Below are positions 30,832-41,634 of a stretch of 64,000 nt of DNA, one piece after another. How positions within the stretch are numbered: the stretch's first letter is position 1; each line of letters opens with the position of its first letter. The translations under genes and the position numbers were made by a program. The notes beneath the pieces are model-generated. The model was not told the DNA's origin. It did no database searches and worked only from the letters and a program-made list of their open reading frames with translations. The stretch is from Viscum album. Its lineage: Eukaryota > Streptophyta > Magnoliopsida > Santalales > Viscaceae. The stretch covers positions 1,267,337,424-1,267,401,423 of the forward strand of contig OY728147.1 of assembly GCA_963277665.1 (NCBI GenBank), given 5' to 3'.

Positions 30832-31385
30832 GCAAGGAGTCCTATGGAACTTGGCGTAGGATGATGGAGAGGGTTTCCTCCGGGTGACGGGATAAGGGAT
30901 CGCCTTTGGGAGATGTGTGACAAAACCCAGCGAGGGTCGTGTGCATGTTGTTCGAGGCTTGGCATGTGGTTGTGAAGGGGAACTTGGAGCCCGGTAGCTT
31001 GGGATGGTCCTTGGGTAACGAGACCAGTAGAGTTGAGGGCTTGGCAAGGTTGGACTGTATGATGACGAGCGAGACAAGCATGTGTCATGCGCGTGACGAA
31101 GAACTCCCTCCTGAGGCTGGAGGCGAGTCTGGATGTGCGCTTGGAGCGCAAGGAGTCCTGTGGGACTTGGCATAGGATGATGGAGAGGGTTTCCTCCGGG
31201 TGACAGGATGAGGGATCTCCTTTGGGAGATGTGTGACAAAACCCAACAAGGGTCGTGTGCGTGTTGTTCGAGACTTGGCATGTGGTTGCCTGGAGCCCAG
31301 TAGCTTGGGACAGTCCTTGAGTAGCGGGACTAGAAGAGTTAAGGGCTTGGCTAGGTTAGACCAGGCCGTGAAGTCTAAGAGGAGC
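30832..31385 (+). repeat. Tandem array of about 316-bp units, right part
   Basis: Continues the unit broken by gypsy C, then a further unit starting near 31094. After removing the element and one GCAA, the spacing between landmark motifs is again 316 bp. Confidence 0.85.
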
Positions 31386-31539
31386 AGAGGCTGTGACGAG
31401 TATGGAGGACCCAATGGGCACCTTGATTGGCGAGTTAAGACGCTTTGTGATGAGGGGCTAGGTCTCGAGCGACTAGCGCCTTGGGATCAGCCGACGAGCT
31501 GTGTGATGGGTTGCGGCCCTGTGTGATACTGCTTGCATA

Positions 31540-32480
31540 GGCTGGTTGGACCTTGTCTTCGTAGGCTTGGGTTGGTGTGACTGATGTGACCTCCTTGAGT
31601 GCACAGGGATGGGTCGATGTGCTTGATCGTGACCTCCCCAGAGTCTGTAGAGATGGATCGGTGTGTTTGATGTAACCTCCCTGAAGTCTGCGAAGATGGG
31701 TCGGTGTGAGATGTGACCTCCCCGGAGTCAATAGGGATGGGTCAATGTGATTGTTGTGACCTCCCTTGAGTGTGTGGGGATGGTTCGGTGTGCATGAATT
31801 GGACCTTGCCTTAGTAGGCTTGGGTCGAGGACACCCTCGAGGACTAGGTCATGGTGAGATGTGAGATATGATCGATGGACCCTGCTGGGAGTGATCAAGC
31901 AGTGGGTCGAGGTATAGAAATATGACTGCACTCAGTGTCTGCGGGTATTGGGATGAGGTTTGGACGTTGCCCTATCCGGAGTCTTCGGGTACGGTTGGGC
32001 ATCGGTTACGATGGCACGATGCTGCAAGTGGATTCTGACATCGCGCTGAAGCAGATGTGATCGGGTGCCATGGTGACCTGGTTAGCGAAGATGGGTCGGT
32101 GTGAGATGTGACCTCCCCAGAGTCAATGGGGATGGGTCAATGTGATTGTTGTGACCTCCCTTGAGTGTGTGGGGATGGTTCTGTGTGCATGAATTGGACA
32201 TTGCCTTAGTAGGCTTGGGTCGAGGACACCCTCGAGGACTAGATCATGGTGAGATGTGAGATATGATCGATGGACCCTGCCGGGAGTGATCAAGCAGTGG
32301 GTCGAGATATGAACATATGATTGCGCTCAGTGTCTGCGGGTATTGGGTTGAGGTTTAGACGTTGCCCTATCCGGAGTCTTCGGGTACGAGTTGGACATCG
32401 GTTACGATGGCACGATGCTGCAAGTGAATTCTGACATCGCGCCGAAGCAGATGTGATCGGGTGCCATGGTGACCTGGTTA
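31540..32480 (+). repeat. Second tandem repeat, about 395-bp period
   Basis: The segment from 31691 recurs from 32086 with few differences (both start CGAAGATGGGTCGGTGTGAG). Before it, shorter GTGACCTCC...GATGGGTCGGTGTG motifs recur every 60 bases or so (31575-31745). No coding content was found. Confidence 0.8.
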
Positions 32481-33656
32481 GCACATGGAGACCTGATGCA
32501 CAAGGAGTCGTGGTGGCTTAGTTAGCACACGACGTTCACGTGCATGTGTGGCGTGTTTATTTTCCTGCATACACACGCATATAACGGCATATAGTAGGGG
32601 TGCTTGGTGAGACCCTACTAAGTTATATGCTCACACCCTACATTGGCATCTCAATGTGCATGCATGCCTTGTATTTGAGATCACCCCAGTGGGCGATCAG
32701 TTGTGTGTTATGTATGACAGGATCATGAATGATATTGGATATGTTTATTGTTTATTTTGCGTACTTTGATGTTTATAGATGTGTATAATGTTTAGTTATC
32801 TCTTTCATTAGCACTCTGATTCGAGGACATAGTCTCCTCATAGTATGAATGAGGCCCTCACCGCTAGTCAGTAGCCTTTGACGTGCGGGGAGACGCTTGA
32901 GGCTACGTGTCTGCTCCAGGCACTGCCGAGTAGGCCAAGGCCGGGAAGTTACACTTATGATGGGCGATTTTGTTTAGGCTCCAAAACTCATTACCTACAA
33001 TGACCAATTTGAAAAAAAAATGATATATATTTTGTTTCCGACGAACACTTATATACTGAAATTCTAAAAGAAAATCAATTAAATAAATCGATTATAATTA
33101 GTGTTACAAGCAATTGAAGTGTTGTCAAACATAGCATTAAGAATTTTCAATGCAATTCCTTAGAATTTGTAAATTTTTATGGCCTTTTTTTAAACAAACT
33201 GTCGTTCATTTTTTGCAGCAAGACATTTGTTGTTAGCAAACTGCAGTCGTCGGCTTTTGTAGTTGCTTGATTCAAATGCAAGCTAAATTTGATGTTGTTA
33301 CTAGTATTAAAAAAAAAAGTATAATCAACAGTCTGTTTACCCACTTTTGACATCATTAGATAAAATCAACTATGAGGAACCAGTAACCCATTATCTGTTA
33401 AACATAATATCAATCAGTATAGTGCCTAAAATAACCACAACTTCCATGCTAGGTCGAAATTTGTAGAAAGGTAATGTCAATAAAGCTAATCATAACCCCT
33501 TTAATCATCTTGACTTCAGAATTCTTAATGAAACAATCAAACGTGCATACAAAACATGGAAAGAATAAATACTGATCAGGGACAAACAAAATGTAGGAAG
33601 CGATATCAGAAGCTTCAGCAGTTGTTATGGAAGAAAATGATCTTGCTTAGCCATAC
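32481..33656. other. Noncoding DNA, including the start of RPN12 intron 2
   Basis: The left part (to about 32960) has LTR-like character, ending in CCGGGAAGTTACAC. The right part is AT-rich and, read on the minus strand, is intron 2 of the RPN12 gene. I looked for the next RPN12 coding block here and did not find it. Confidence 0.45.
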
Positions 33657-33735
33657 TTGCTAGCATCAATTCATGAATTGCATTAGGTGACTCTTCAAAC
33701 AGAGGTGGAAGGCTCTTCAACTTTGTAAGCAGAAC
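33657..33735 (-). CDS. RPN12: RPN12 (26S proteasome lid subunit), exon 2
   Basis: A 79-base exon encoding VLLTKLKSLPPLFEESPNAI and HELMLA, matching the second block of plant RPN12 (Arabidopsis VLLTKFTSLPPLFENSPNAA). An acceptor CCCAG precedes it on the minus strand and a donor GTATGG follows (33651-33656). The exon starts in phase 0 and leaves one base of the next codon. RPN12 (PSMD8) is a PCI-domain subunit of the 19S regulatory particle that completes lid assembly. Reading on past the donor meets a stop at 33625-33627, as expected for an intron. Later exons were not found towards position 1. Confidence 0.9.
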
Positions 33736-33943
33736 CTGGGACATTAAACATGCAAAATCAACGGATGATAATTGATTAAAAAACACTAACTTCAGCCAAT
33801 TTCATTCCCCATCAAATGACGATATTGTGCATAATCAAGCCTTAGGATGCTCCACATGAAATTGCAAAATGAGAACAAATACAAAAATTGCATTTATGAT
33901 ATCATTCTCGTTCATTCCGATAATAGCCTGTTTAAAAAAAACC

Positions 33944-34070
33944 TGTTGGACCCCATTTTAGTATAATGGGTATTTCCGAGTCCCGAATATCCCACCTTGT
34001 AATTTATTTTACTCATCTATAAAAGAATATATCCGCCTCACATTGAGATAAGAAGAATTCACCATCTACA
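33944..34070 (+). repeat. 5' LTR of copia B
   Basis: 127 bp, TGTTGGAC to CTACA. TATA box TATAAAAG at 34018-34025. It lacks a few bases around the CCCACATCGG motif that the 3' LTR retains. Confidence 0.92.
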
Positions 34071-34082
34071 TGGTATCAGAGG
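34071..34082 (+). promoter_or_regulatory. Primer binding site of copia B
   Basis: TGGTATCAGAGG, a full match to the common plant site complementary to initiator Met tRNA, directly after the LTR. Confidence 0.9.
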
Positions 34083-34861
34083 GTACTCTCTAACCCGAAC
34101 TCTCCCTCCCTTTTCTCTCTCCCGACTAGGGTTGCAAGAAAATCTCATGCGGATTCTCGGTTCTATCCGATCCCGCCTCTGCCCTCACTCCCGGTTCTGT
34201 CCGGCGCCTGCCCTCCCGGTTCTGTCCGGCGGTTCCCCCCTGCCACCGCCTCTTTCCCCGGCGTCCCCTCCCTGCTGCGCGCGACAGCACCCGGCCCTCC
34301 CGCCTTGGTCACGCTTCCCGTCACGCCTCTAGATCCCGACGGGATCCAGCCACGACTCCCGGCCCGCATCTTCCAGCAGCATCCCGGTGCGCCTCCCACT
34401 GTCTGCCGCGACTCGCGGCTCCCGACTACGCTGATCCCCTCTCGGCTCCCGCCCGACGCCGCTCCAGTCAGCCTCCCCGTCGGCCCTACACCACCCGATG
34501 CGGGCTCCCGCTCTCGGCGCCACTGGTCCTCCCGACCCAAGCCCGACGCTCCAGGCGGACTCCCACGCCTCCCGACCCAAGCCCGACGCTCCCCGATGGA
34601 GCCCTCCCTACGGTCTTCCGGCCCCGCCCTTCTCGGCAGTGCCCTTCCTACGGTCTCTCGCCTCTCCCAGTGTCTCCCATTCTGCTGGCATCTGCTCTCA
34701 GTGCGGCCTCCCGGCGTTGAACGTCGCCTCCCTCGGCAACTCCCGGACCTCTCCCTCCGATGGCCGACTCGGTCCTGCCTCCGCTTATCACCGCTTCCAC
34801 CCGCCTGGTTGATGAGCGGCTCGACTCCACCAATTTCTCCGTCTGACGGAAGACCGTGCTG
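34083..34861 (+). other. C-rich leader of copia B
   Basis: About 780 bases with CTCCCG-rich sequence. A plus-strand frame includes LDPDGIQP, also found in the leader of the short element at 2060-3578. No domain was recognised. Confidence 0.65.
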
Positions 34862-35450
34862 ATGTCACTAACCAGCATGGAACTCAATTCCCACCTCGAG
34901 GTTCCCCCACCCCTACCTATCGACCCGAAATATCGTTCGTGAAAGCTTGCGGACAGCAAAATCTTTCCATCGTTGGTCAATTCCATGGACCGCTCTATCA
35001 AAGACGTCACCCGAACAGCCAACACAGTTAAGGAACTCTGAGATTCCTTGAATCTCGTACTCCGAGACCAATAATTTGGCTCGGGTCTCCGATCTTCTTC
35101 AGCAGTTGTCCCTCCTTCGCCAGCAAGCTCGTCCATTTCCGACCTACTTCATGGAATGGAAGGCTCTACGGGATGAATTGCTTGAACTTTGGCTCATTCC
35201 ACATACATTTGCGGAAGCATCAGCCCAGAGGGACCAACTATGCATTTTCAGCCTCCTCCATGGGCTCGACCTAGAATATGCGACGACGGCTACGGAGATG
35301 CTCGCCAGCCCCTCTTCGCTAGAGATTCCGCAGGTCTATCATCATCTTGGGAAGGCTCATCGGGCCCTTGCCCCACCCACCCCTAGCCTTTATCACACTG
35401 CTCTCCTGGGTCGTGGCAGTAGCCGCTCTTCCGACACTTGTGGACGCTGA
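34862..35450 (+). pseudogene. Copia B gag
   Basis: From ATG 34862 the frame reads SLTSMELNSHLEVPPP, then stops at two positions where copia A has Trp codons. Another frame (from 35076) carries NNLA-equivalent ARVSDLLQQLSLLRQQ and FMEWKALRDELLELW, LHGLDLEYATTATEML and IPQVYHHLGKAHRAL. This includes the part that copia A has lost. Nucleotide continuity shows one old gag gene with stops and at least one frameshift. Confidence 0.85.
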
Positions 35451-36068
35451 TGTGGAGAGAGCTGACCTCGTCCTCTCTGTCAGCATTGTGGCAAGCTCGG
35501 CCACCTGATCAACCGTTGTTGGGTCCTTCATGGTCGTCCCTCTCAGCACCCACGGCAGGACCAGACTGCGGTCCAGAATGCTTCTAAGTCCGTTGTCACT
35601 CTTCCTTCATTTCTGGATCTCTCCATGGCTGAGATCCAGATGATTCACAAACATCGGGCCACCTCCCTACCGAGCCCTTCTTCGGCATCTCTTGCCCACT
35701 CTGGTGGCTCCACTACATTGCTCAGTCATCGGTCCCCTGCCTCGATGCTTGACTCAGGTGCGTCCGACCATCTTACCGGTGATGCAGGTATGTTATCCAA
35801 CTACAGTACCTATACTGGTTCCTCAGTCATCATTGTCGCTAATGGTTCCAATATCCCCATTGCGGGCTTTGGTACATGCTCCCTAACCTCATCTCTTCAT
35901 CTGTCATTTGTAGCTCATGTACCACCCAGTCCTTTTAACCTTCTATCTATTAGTAAGCTGACGAAGGATTTCAATTGCAATGTTATCTTTACATCGTCTA
36001 CTGCTATGTTTCAGGAGCGGACGACGAACCAGGAACTTGGTAGAGGTCAGCTTCAGGATGGGGTGTAA
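35451..36068 (+). pseudogene. Copia B zinc knuckle and protease
   Basis: The CX2CX4HX4C knuckle CQHCGKLGHLINRC is at 35478-35519. The protease active site LDSGASDH follows, with Asp at 35751-35753. The frame continues through SPFNLLSISKLTKDFNCNV to a TAA at 36066-36068, where copia A has a sense codon (GVHMFDG). The protease is otherwise well preserved. Confidence 0.88.
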
Positions 36069-36690
36069 ATGTTCGATGGCCCGACATCTGTCGCCTGCAC
36101 GTCTGTCTCTGCTCGTGCCTTGGACCTCCATTCTCGGTTGGACCACCCCTCCGCCTCTACCCTTCATCAGCTCTATCCAGATATTAGTCAGCATTTTTCT
36201 TTTCATTGTGAGTCTTGTACCTTTGCGAAACATCATCGCACTTCATATCTTTCTCGAGAGGATACACGGGCTGCCAAACTCTTTGATTTAGTTCATTCAG
36301 ATGTATGGGGTCCCTGTGCCACCTTGAGTCAATTAGGGTATAAATATTATCTATCTTTCATTGATGATTTTTCACGTATGACTTGATTGTGCCTTCTTCG
36401 CGATCGGACTGAGGTATTTTCCAACCTTTCAGACATTTTACCATGAGATCCATACCCAGTTTTTCATCTCTGTAAAATGTCTCCGCTCCGACAATGGGTG
36501 GGAGTACTTGTCCACTCTCTTTCAGCTGTTTCTCCAGGCGAACGGCATCATTCATCAGACCTGTCCTGATACCCCTCAACAGAACGAAGTGGCCGAGCAA
36601 AAACACCAGCATATTCTGAAGACTGCTATGTGCCCTCCTTTTCCACCGCAAGGTGTCTCTTCTCTTCTGGGGGGATGTTATCCTCACTGC
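36069..36690 (+). pseudogene. Copia B integrase
   Basis: MFDGPTS restarts the frame after the stop. LHSRLDHPSASTLHQL (zinc domain His), CESCTFAKHHRTSY (Cys pair), HSDVWGP (first catalytic Asp) and FIDDFSRMT are clear. A TGA at 36384-36386 replaces Trp. The second Asp block is readable in another frame near 36490 (a Trp-Glu-Tyr follows), and TPQQNEVAEQKHQHIL carries the catalytic Glu. It could not act as an integrase. Confidence 0.88.
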
Positions 36691-37273
36691 TACTTACCTC
36701 CTCAATTATCTTCTTTCTTTCATTCTTCAGGCGGAGACTCCTTTTCGGACTCTGTTCCCCTCTCTCCCTCACTCACTTTCACTCTGAGTCTTCAGATGTC
36801 TCTGCTATGTTCGTGACACTCATCCCAACCTCTCAAAACTCTCTCCTAAATCCTTCTGCCGCATTTTCCTCAGATATTCACACACTCAGCATGGATACCG
36901 CTACTTCTCTCCGGACTTATGACGGTATATCGTCTCCGCTGACGTATCATTTGTCGAGAACGCTCCCTTCTCTCCTCCCTCTCCTCATCGAGACAGTACC
37001 ATCGATGGGTGTCTTCCTCTCATCATTCACCCTCTTCTGGTATCTCCCCCTGCTGGTCATCGCTTTGGGACGGTCTACTCTCGTCGTCCATCGACTATAC
37101 CCCCCGTCCAGGCCGAGGATACCATCGTTCCCACTTCGTCTGATGCTCCTGCCACAGCACCAGACGACTTGCATATTGCACTCTGAAAAGGTACTCGCTC
37201 TTGCCAGACTACTCTCTTTACATCTTCATACAGAGGTTTTTCAGCACTGGAGACGATATCTATCCTCGCACAG
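36691..37273 (+). pseudogene. Copia B integrase C-terminus, eroded
   Basis: Corresponds base for base to 11400-12020 of copia A, with shared but frameshifted coding fragments such as DTPHPLLVSPPAGHRFG-like sequence. No continuous frame exists. Confidence 0.6.
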
Positions 37274-38494
37274 TTGGCGATGCCAAATCCCACCCGGGGT
37301 GGCTATAGGCGATGCGGGATGAACTGCAAGCTCTGGATGACAACCATACATGGGATCTGGTCCCCCTTCCTGCAGGCAAACAGGCAGCCCGGCTGCAAAT
37401 GGATTTATATGATCCGTCTCAATGCCGATGGCACTCTCCATCGCCTCAAAGCCCGTCTTGTGGCGAAGGGCTTTGCTCAGACATATGGCATCAACTACTT
37501 TGAGACCTTCTCTCTGGTTGCCAAGATGACCTCTGTCCACCTATCCATCTCTCTAGTCGCTCATCATCACTGGTCGCTTCATCAACTGGATGTTAAGAAC
37601 GTCTTTCTCCATGGCTTTCTTGACGAAGAAGTCTACCTGCAGCAGCCCCCCGGATTTCATGCCTCTAGAGCCGACTCTCATGTTTGTCGCCTCCGTCGAT
37701 CCCTATATGGCCTCAAGCAGTCTTCTCGTGTTTGGTTTGGCCGCTTCAACACTGTCGTCACCGCCTTTGGCCTCTCTCGCAGTATGAAAGATCACACCGT
37801 CTTCTTCCGTACGACGTCAAATGATTGCATCTTGCTGGTGGTTAATGTTGATGATATCATCATCACAGCGAGCGACTCCACTGGAATCGCCCAACTCAAG
37901 GCGCACCTTCACCACCACTTCCACACCAAAGATCTTGGTCCTCTCACCTACTTCATTGGCATCGAGGTCTCCCACTCTGAGGACACTATCTTTCTCTGCC
38001 AACGAAAATATGCCCTCGATATCTTACAGGATGCAGGGTTAGGTCAAGCGAATGCAGTGGACACTCCTCTTGAGCCTAGGGAACGCTCTCTCCATGCCGA
38101 CTCGGCACCCTTTCCTCACCCAGAGAGCTACTGTCGTCTGGTGGGCAAACTCAATTACCTCACCATGACACGACCAGACATTGTCTGCATTGTTGGCAAA
38201 GTGAGTCAGTTCATGGAGCATTCGACCAGATCTCAGCAGGATGTTGTCCTCTGCATTGTCAAATACATAAAAAAAGACCATGCATGTGGCCTTCAGTACT
38301 CACATCACGCTCATTTAGATGTTGAGGTCTTCTGTGATGCGGACTATGCGGGTTGTCTTGCTACCAGCAAGTCTACTTCTGGATTTACCGTGTTCTTGAC
38401 CGATAACCTCATCTCATGGCGCAGCAAGAAGCAGATTGTCGTCACCAGATCTAGTGCAGAGGCAGAACCGTGCCATGACCACAGTAACCACTAA
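37274..38494 (+). pseudogene. Copia B reverse transcriptase and RNase H
   Basis: The longest copia frame in the window (406 codons, from within RT). After a short disturbed start it shows [99 protein letters not shown]. RNase H follows: EVFCDADYAGC, KSTSGFTVFL, ISWRSKKQ. The active site reads NVDD (AAT at 37844-37846) instead of YVDD. The frame ends at 38494 by a frameshift in SSAEAE. The changed Tyr would cripple polymerase activity. Confidence 0.92.
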
Positions 38495-38790
38495 GATCCT
38501 CTAGCTTTGCCATCTCCTCCATGAGCTTGGTTTCTCACCGCAGACATCTGCTCATATCTGGTGTGACAATCAAGCAGCCACGAAGATTGCATCGAATCTC
38601 GTCTTCCATGAACGGACGAAGCATATCGAGGTGGACTGTCACTTTCTTCGCCACCATCTTGGACAGAACCATATCAGTTTTGGTCATATTTCGACGGCGG
38701 ATCAGCTTGCCGACATCTTCACAAAAGGCCTCCCAGGCGCTCATCTGGACTCTCTCACCACCAAACTGGGTATTCACAGCCTCCACGGCC
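38495..38790 (+). pseudogene. Copia B RNase H C-terminus
   Basis: Read across frames: LLHELGF-like start, IWCDNQAATKIASN-like block near 38555, EVDCHFLRHHLGQNHISFGH near 38628-38690, and QLADIFTKGL near 38703. This is the usual end of a copia RNase H. The first purine tract (CTTGAGGGGGAG, about 38794-38805) follows. Confidence 0.75.
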
Positions 38791-38886
38791 CAGCTTGAGG
38801 GGGAGTATGTCTGGCCTTGTTCGATGTCGTCTTTTCTTTTTGTGGGACTCTTAGTCCAAACTGGGCATGTTCAGCTTGAGGGGGAG

Positions 38887-39019
38887 TGTTGGACCCCATT
38901 TTAGTATAATGGGTATTTCCGAGTCCCACATCGGCAAATCCCGCCTTGTAATTTATTTTACTCATCTATAAAAGAATATCTCCGTCTCACATTGAGGTAA
39001 GGAAAATTCATCATCTACA
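38887..39019 (+). repeat. 3' LTR of copia B
   Basis: 133 bp, TATA box at 38967-38974, preceded by CTTGAGGGGGAG (38875-38886). An inner copy of this tract lies about 80 bases upstream, as in copia A and the short element. Confidence 0.92.
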
Positions 39020-39400
39020 AAACCTATTGGCAAACTTAGGGTGTAGAAATCCAGCAAATGTCTCGGATAATCAATATACGTCACTTTCCAACATTGATAC
39101 GTATTCAGTTCCAAATTTAAAATTCGTAAGGTCAAACGCGTGTTGTTGCATCTATTGAAGTCCTACCGATTTTTTAATATTATTACTTGCGTTAACATAA
39201 ATACTATAATAGAAACACAACTCTTAGCATTTAAAACTAGAGCCCTCAAACCTCGATATTTTCTACCAAAATTCCACAACTCAAAACAATATTGACATCT
39301 GACATTGCTACTTGACACTACTAATTGAAATATATTACTTGCGCATATGTATTAAGAACAATAATTAGGGATTCGGATTGAGGTGAATAACTGGTCGTAC
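39020..39400 (-). other. RPN12 intron 1, 5' part
   Basis: AT-rich, starts with donor GTACGACC on the minus strand (39400 leftwards). Intron 1 spans 33736-39400; without copia B and one AAACC it would be under 0.6 kb. Confidence 0.75.
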
Positions 39401-39505
39401 CTTCATTTGGCTGAGATGTTTTTCACAGGTGTCAAAATCACTCCTCACCATAGAAGCTTTGAAGCGCTCAAACAGCTGCGACAACTCTATCAAAGTCGGA
39501 TCCAT
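39401..39505 (-). CDS. RPN12: RPN12 (26S proteasome lid subunit), exon 1
   Basis: 35 codons from ATG at 39505-39503. MDPTLIELSQLFERFKASMV then DFDTCEKHLSQMK matches the N-terminus of plant RPN12 (Arabidopsis MDPQLTEVSQQFERFKAAFA) with the same length of 35 residues. The exon ends AAG before a GT donor, in phase 0, fitting exon 2 at 33735. The start is chosen by this match and a purine-rich context with G at +4. Both exons keep an intact frame, unlike the transposon genes around them. The rest of the gene (over 200 residues) is not found in the window, so the locus may be a truncated copy or have an extremely long intron 2. Confidence 0.92.
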
Positions 39506-39597
39506 CTCTCTACAGCACTTCCACTCCCCCTCCTCCCTCCTTGCACAGCCGGCTCAGCCAATATTACTGCCCAAGACTGGTTATCAAAATGTTGTCC

Positions 39598-39622
39598 ATC
39601 CCCATATACATATAAAGATAAA
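39598..39622 (-). promoter_or_regulatory. Possible RPN12 core promoter
   Basis: TTTATATGTATATGG on the minus strand, about 100 bases before the start codon, could serve as a TATA box. Between it and the ATG lies a purine-rich (GGAGGGAGGAGGGGG) leader. Confidence 0.4.
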
Positions 39623-40916
39623 AAAACATATGTAAAATTTCAATAAATATGTATATACACTAAAACTAATTGTGTTTAGTTCAAATTTGTGTTTAATTAT
39701 TTTTGTATATATTAAAATAAATAAAGAATCATAAATAAAAAGGTCATTTCCCATGAAATAGATCAACGAGCCAAACAATCTAAATATCAAAAAATTATTT
39801 GATAAAATGTAATAGATCAGCAATACAAACAGTCTAAATATCAAATGATTGTGAAATAAAAAAAAATTAAGTCCACACCTACTTTGGGAACCCATCGGAT
39901 TCACATCCCCATCGAACCAAGTTTACATGCTTCATCTCTAACCAAATATACAGCAAAGCAACAAACACATGGATTGGATTTTCTAGCTGATTATCAATGT
40001 AGTCTAGTTTATCATGACTTTTATGCAGAGATTTGATAGAAAAAAACCAACTATTACTGTTGTATATGTGCTAGAACATGACAACTTTCACTCCGGCATG
40101 CTCGGCTTCCCAGTGGAACCTCAACTAAGCAAATCCTCGTATGGAAACACGGCAGGATTTTTATGGACTGGTTTTTTTAAAGATGTTCTGGGTGATGCAA
40201 TGGGCATAAATTTTCATGATCGACTTATACAAAAGGTGATATCATGGTACAAAGTATATGCCGGATTCAGTAGGCTAACCACACTATATAAAGAACTGCA
40301 CAGAGAAAAAAGCACAAAGTATCAAAAATGCAGAAAACTAACCGTGGTGTAAGATACAGAAAATAACCATAACAATGCAGCCATATGGAATGGGTGCAAA
40401 CATTAGTGGATTAGGATTGAGTTTTTATAATAATAAATTAAAAGAATCCTACGAATAACAAGAAGAGAGATTCAGAAAATCTAGCGCAGGTAAACATTTA
40501 AACACAATAATCCCAATAATCATAAACAATAATCAACATCGCATGCCCGATACTCGGTGATGCTGGAGAAGAAGCCTGTTATGTGGTGGCGGCGTGTCAC
40601 AAGGAGGGGGTTTAGAGGAGGCGGGGGGACGTGGCGGCGGGAGGCGGCGTCGGGGATAAAAATGGCATCGGCAAGAAGGTGCGGCGGAGGGAGGCGGGGA
40701 ATCACGGTGTTAGCAAATATAATATATTATAGAATTGTATATTTAAATGAATTTAACATGTTTAATTTATTATATTTTAGTAAAATAAATGTTTTTTATA
40801 ATATTAATTTAATAAATATAAAGTATAATTATTTATATAATAATAGTGTAACAAATATATTTTAACTAATATAATTATAATATAACACATATATTTATTA
40901 AATTATAAGAGTTAGA

Positions 40917-41010
40917 TTATAATTACAATTACAATTACAATTACAATTATAATTACAATTATAATTACAATTATAATTACAATTATAATCATAATTGTAA
41001 TTATAAATTT
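40917..41010. repeat. AATTAC hexamer microsatellite
   Basis: Irregular (AATTAC/AATTAT)n. Its right end forms a hairpin with 12-bp arms AATTACAATTAT and ATAATTGTAATT. Confidence 0.85.
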
Positions 41011-41592
41011 AAATATATTAGATAAATTATTTTTATAATTAGAAATGTTTTTATTAAATTATAATAATATAATTTACTATAACTATAAATATACAATTTA
41101 ATAAATATGTTTGTCATATTATTATACCATGTAATGTTCTATTTAATTTGAAAGAAATATCATTTTCTAAAATTTTATTTATTTAGTTTTTTATTATGAT
41201 GATGGGTGAAATGTTCAAATATTTAATTAAATTTGAAGATAATTGATGTGGGGTAAACATTCACCCGGCTAATATAAAAATTACTGATGTGGAATTATCA
41301 TTCATTCGACTAATGTAAAAATAAACTGGGAATTTTAGTGATTTTTTAGAAATATATATTTCAATACACATAACATTCATCAGAACAAAAAAAACAAAAC
41401 TAAAACAACTAGATAATTGCACAAACAAAATGTGTGACGAACTCGACCCGGATACCCCCTCAAACCAATACCCGACCTGAATCGTCACATACCCGAATGG
41501 CATTCTCGATCCTCGCGGACTGACAACTAACACTCAGGCATTAACAATAATCAGAGGGGATGATTTCACCCAACCTGAAGAGGACAACATGA

Positions 41593-41634
41593 TACACACA
41601 CACACACACATACATACATATACACACACACACA
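41593..41634. repeat. CA/TACA microsatellite
   Basis: (CA)n interrupted by CATA units. Confidence 0.9.

Larger units (their letters stand above)
33944..39019 (+). mobile_element. Copia element B, full length, in RPN12 intron 1
   Basis: 5,076 bp with LTRs 33944-34070 and 38887-39019 and a perfect 5-bp duplication AAACC (33939-33943, 39020-39024). It shares the family plan of copia A: short LTRs, initiator-Met primer site, C-rich leader, two purine tracts. Gag, protease, integrase and RT-RNase H are all recognisable but broken by stops and frameshifts. It stands between exons 1 and 2 of RPN12 in the opposite orientation, so its LTR signals act on the antisense strand of the gene. Confidence 0.95.

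Noticed and set aside
40014..40352. 112-codon plus-strand frame
   Set aside because: No recognisable family and no splice or promoter context; kept only as a remark in the intergenic entry.
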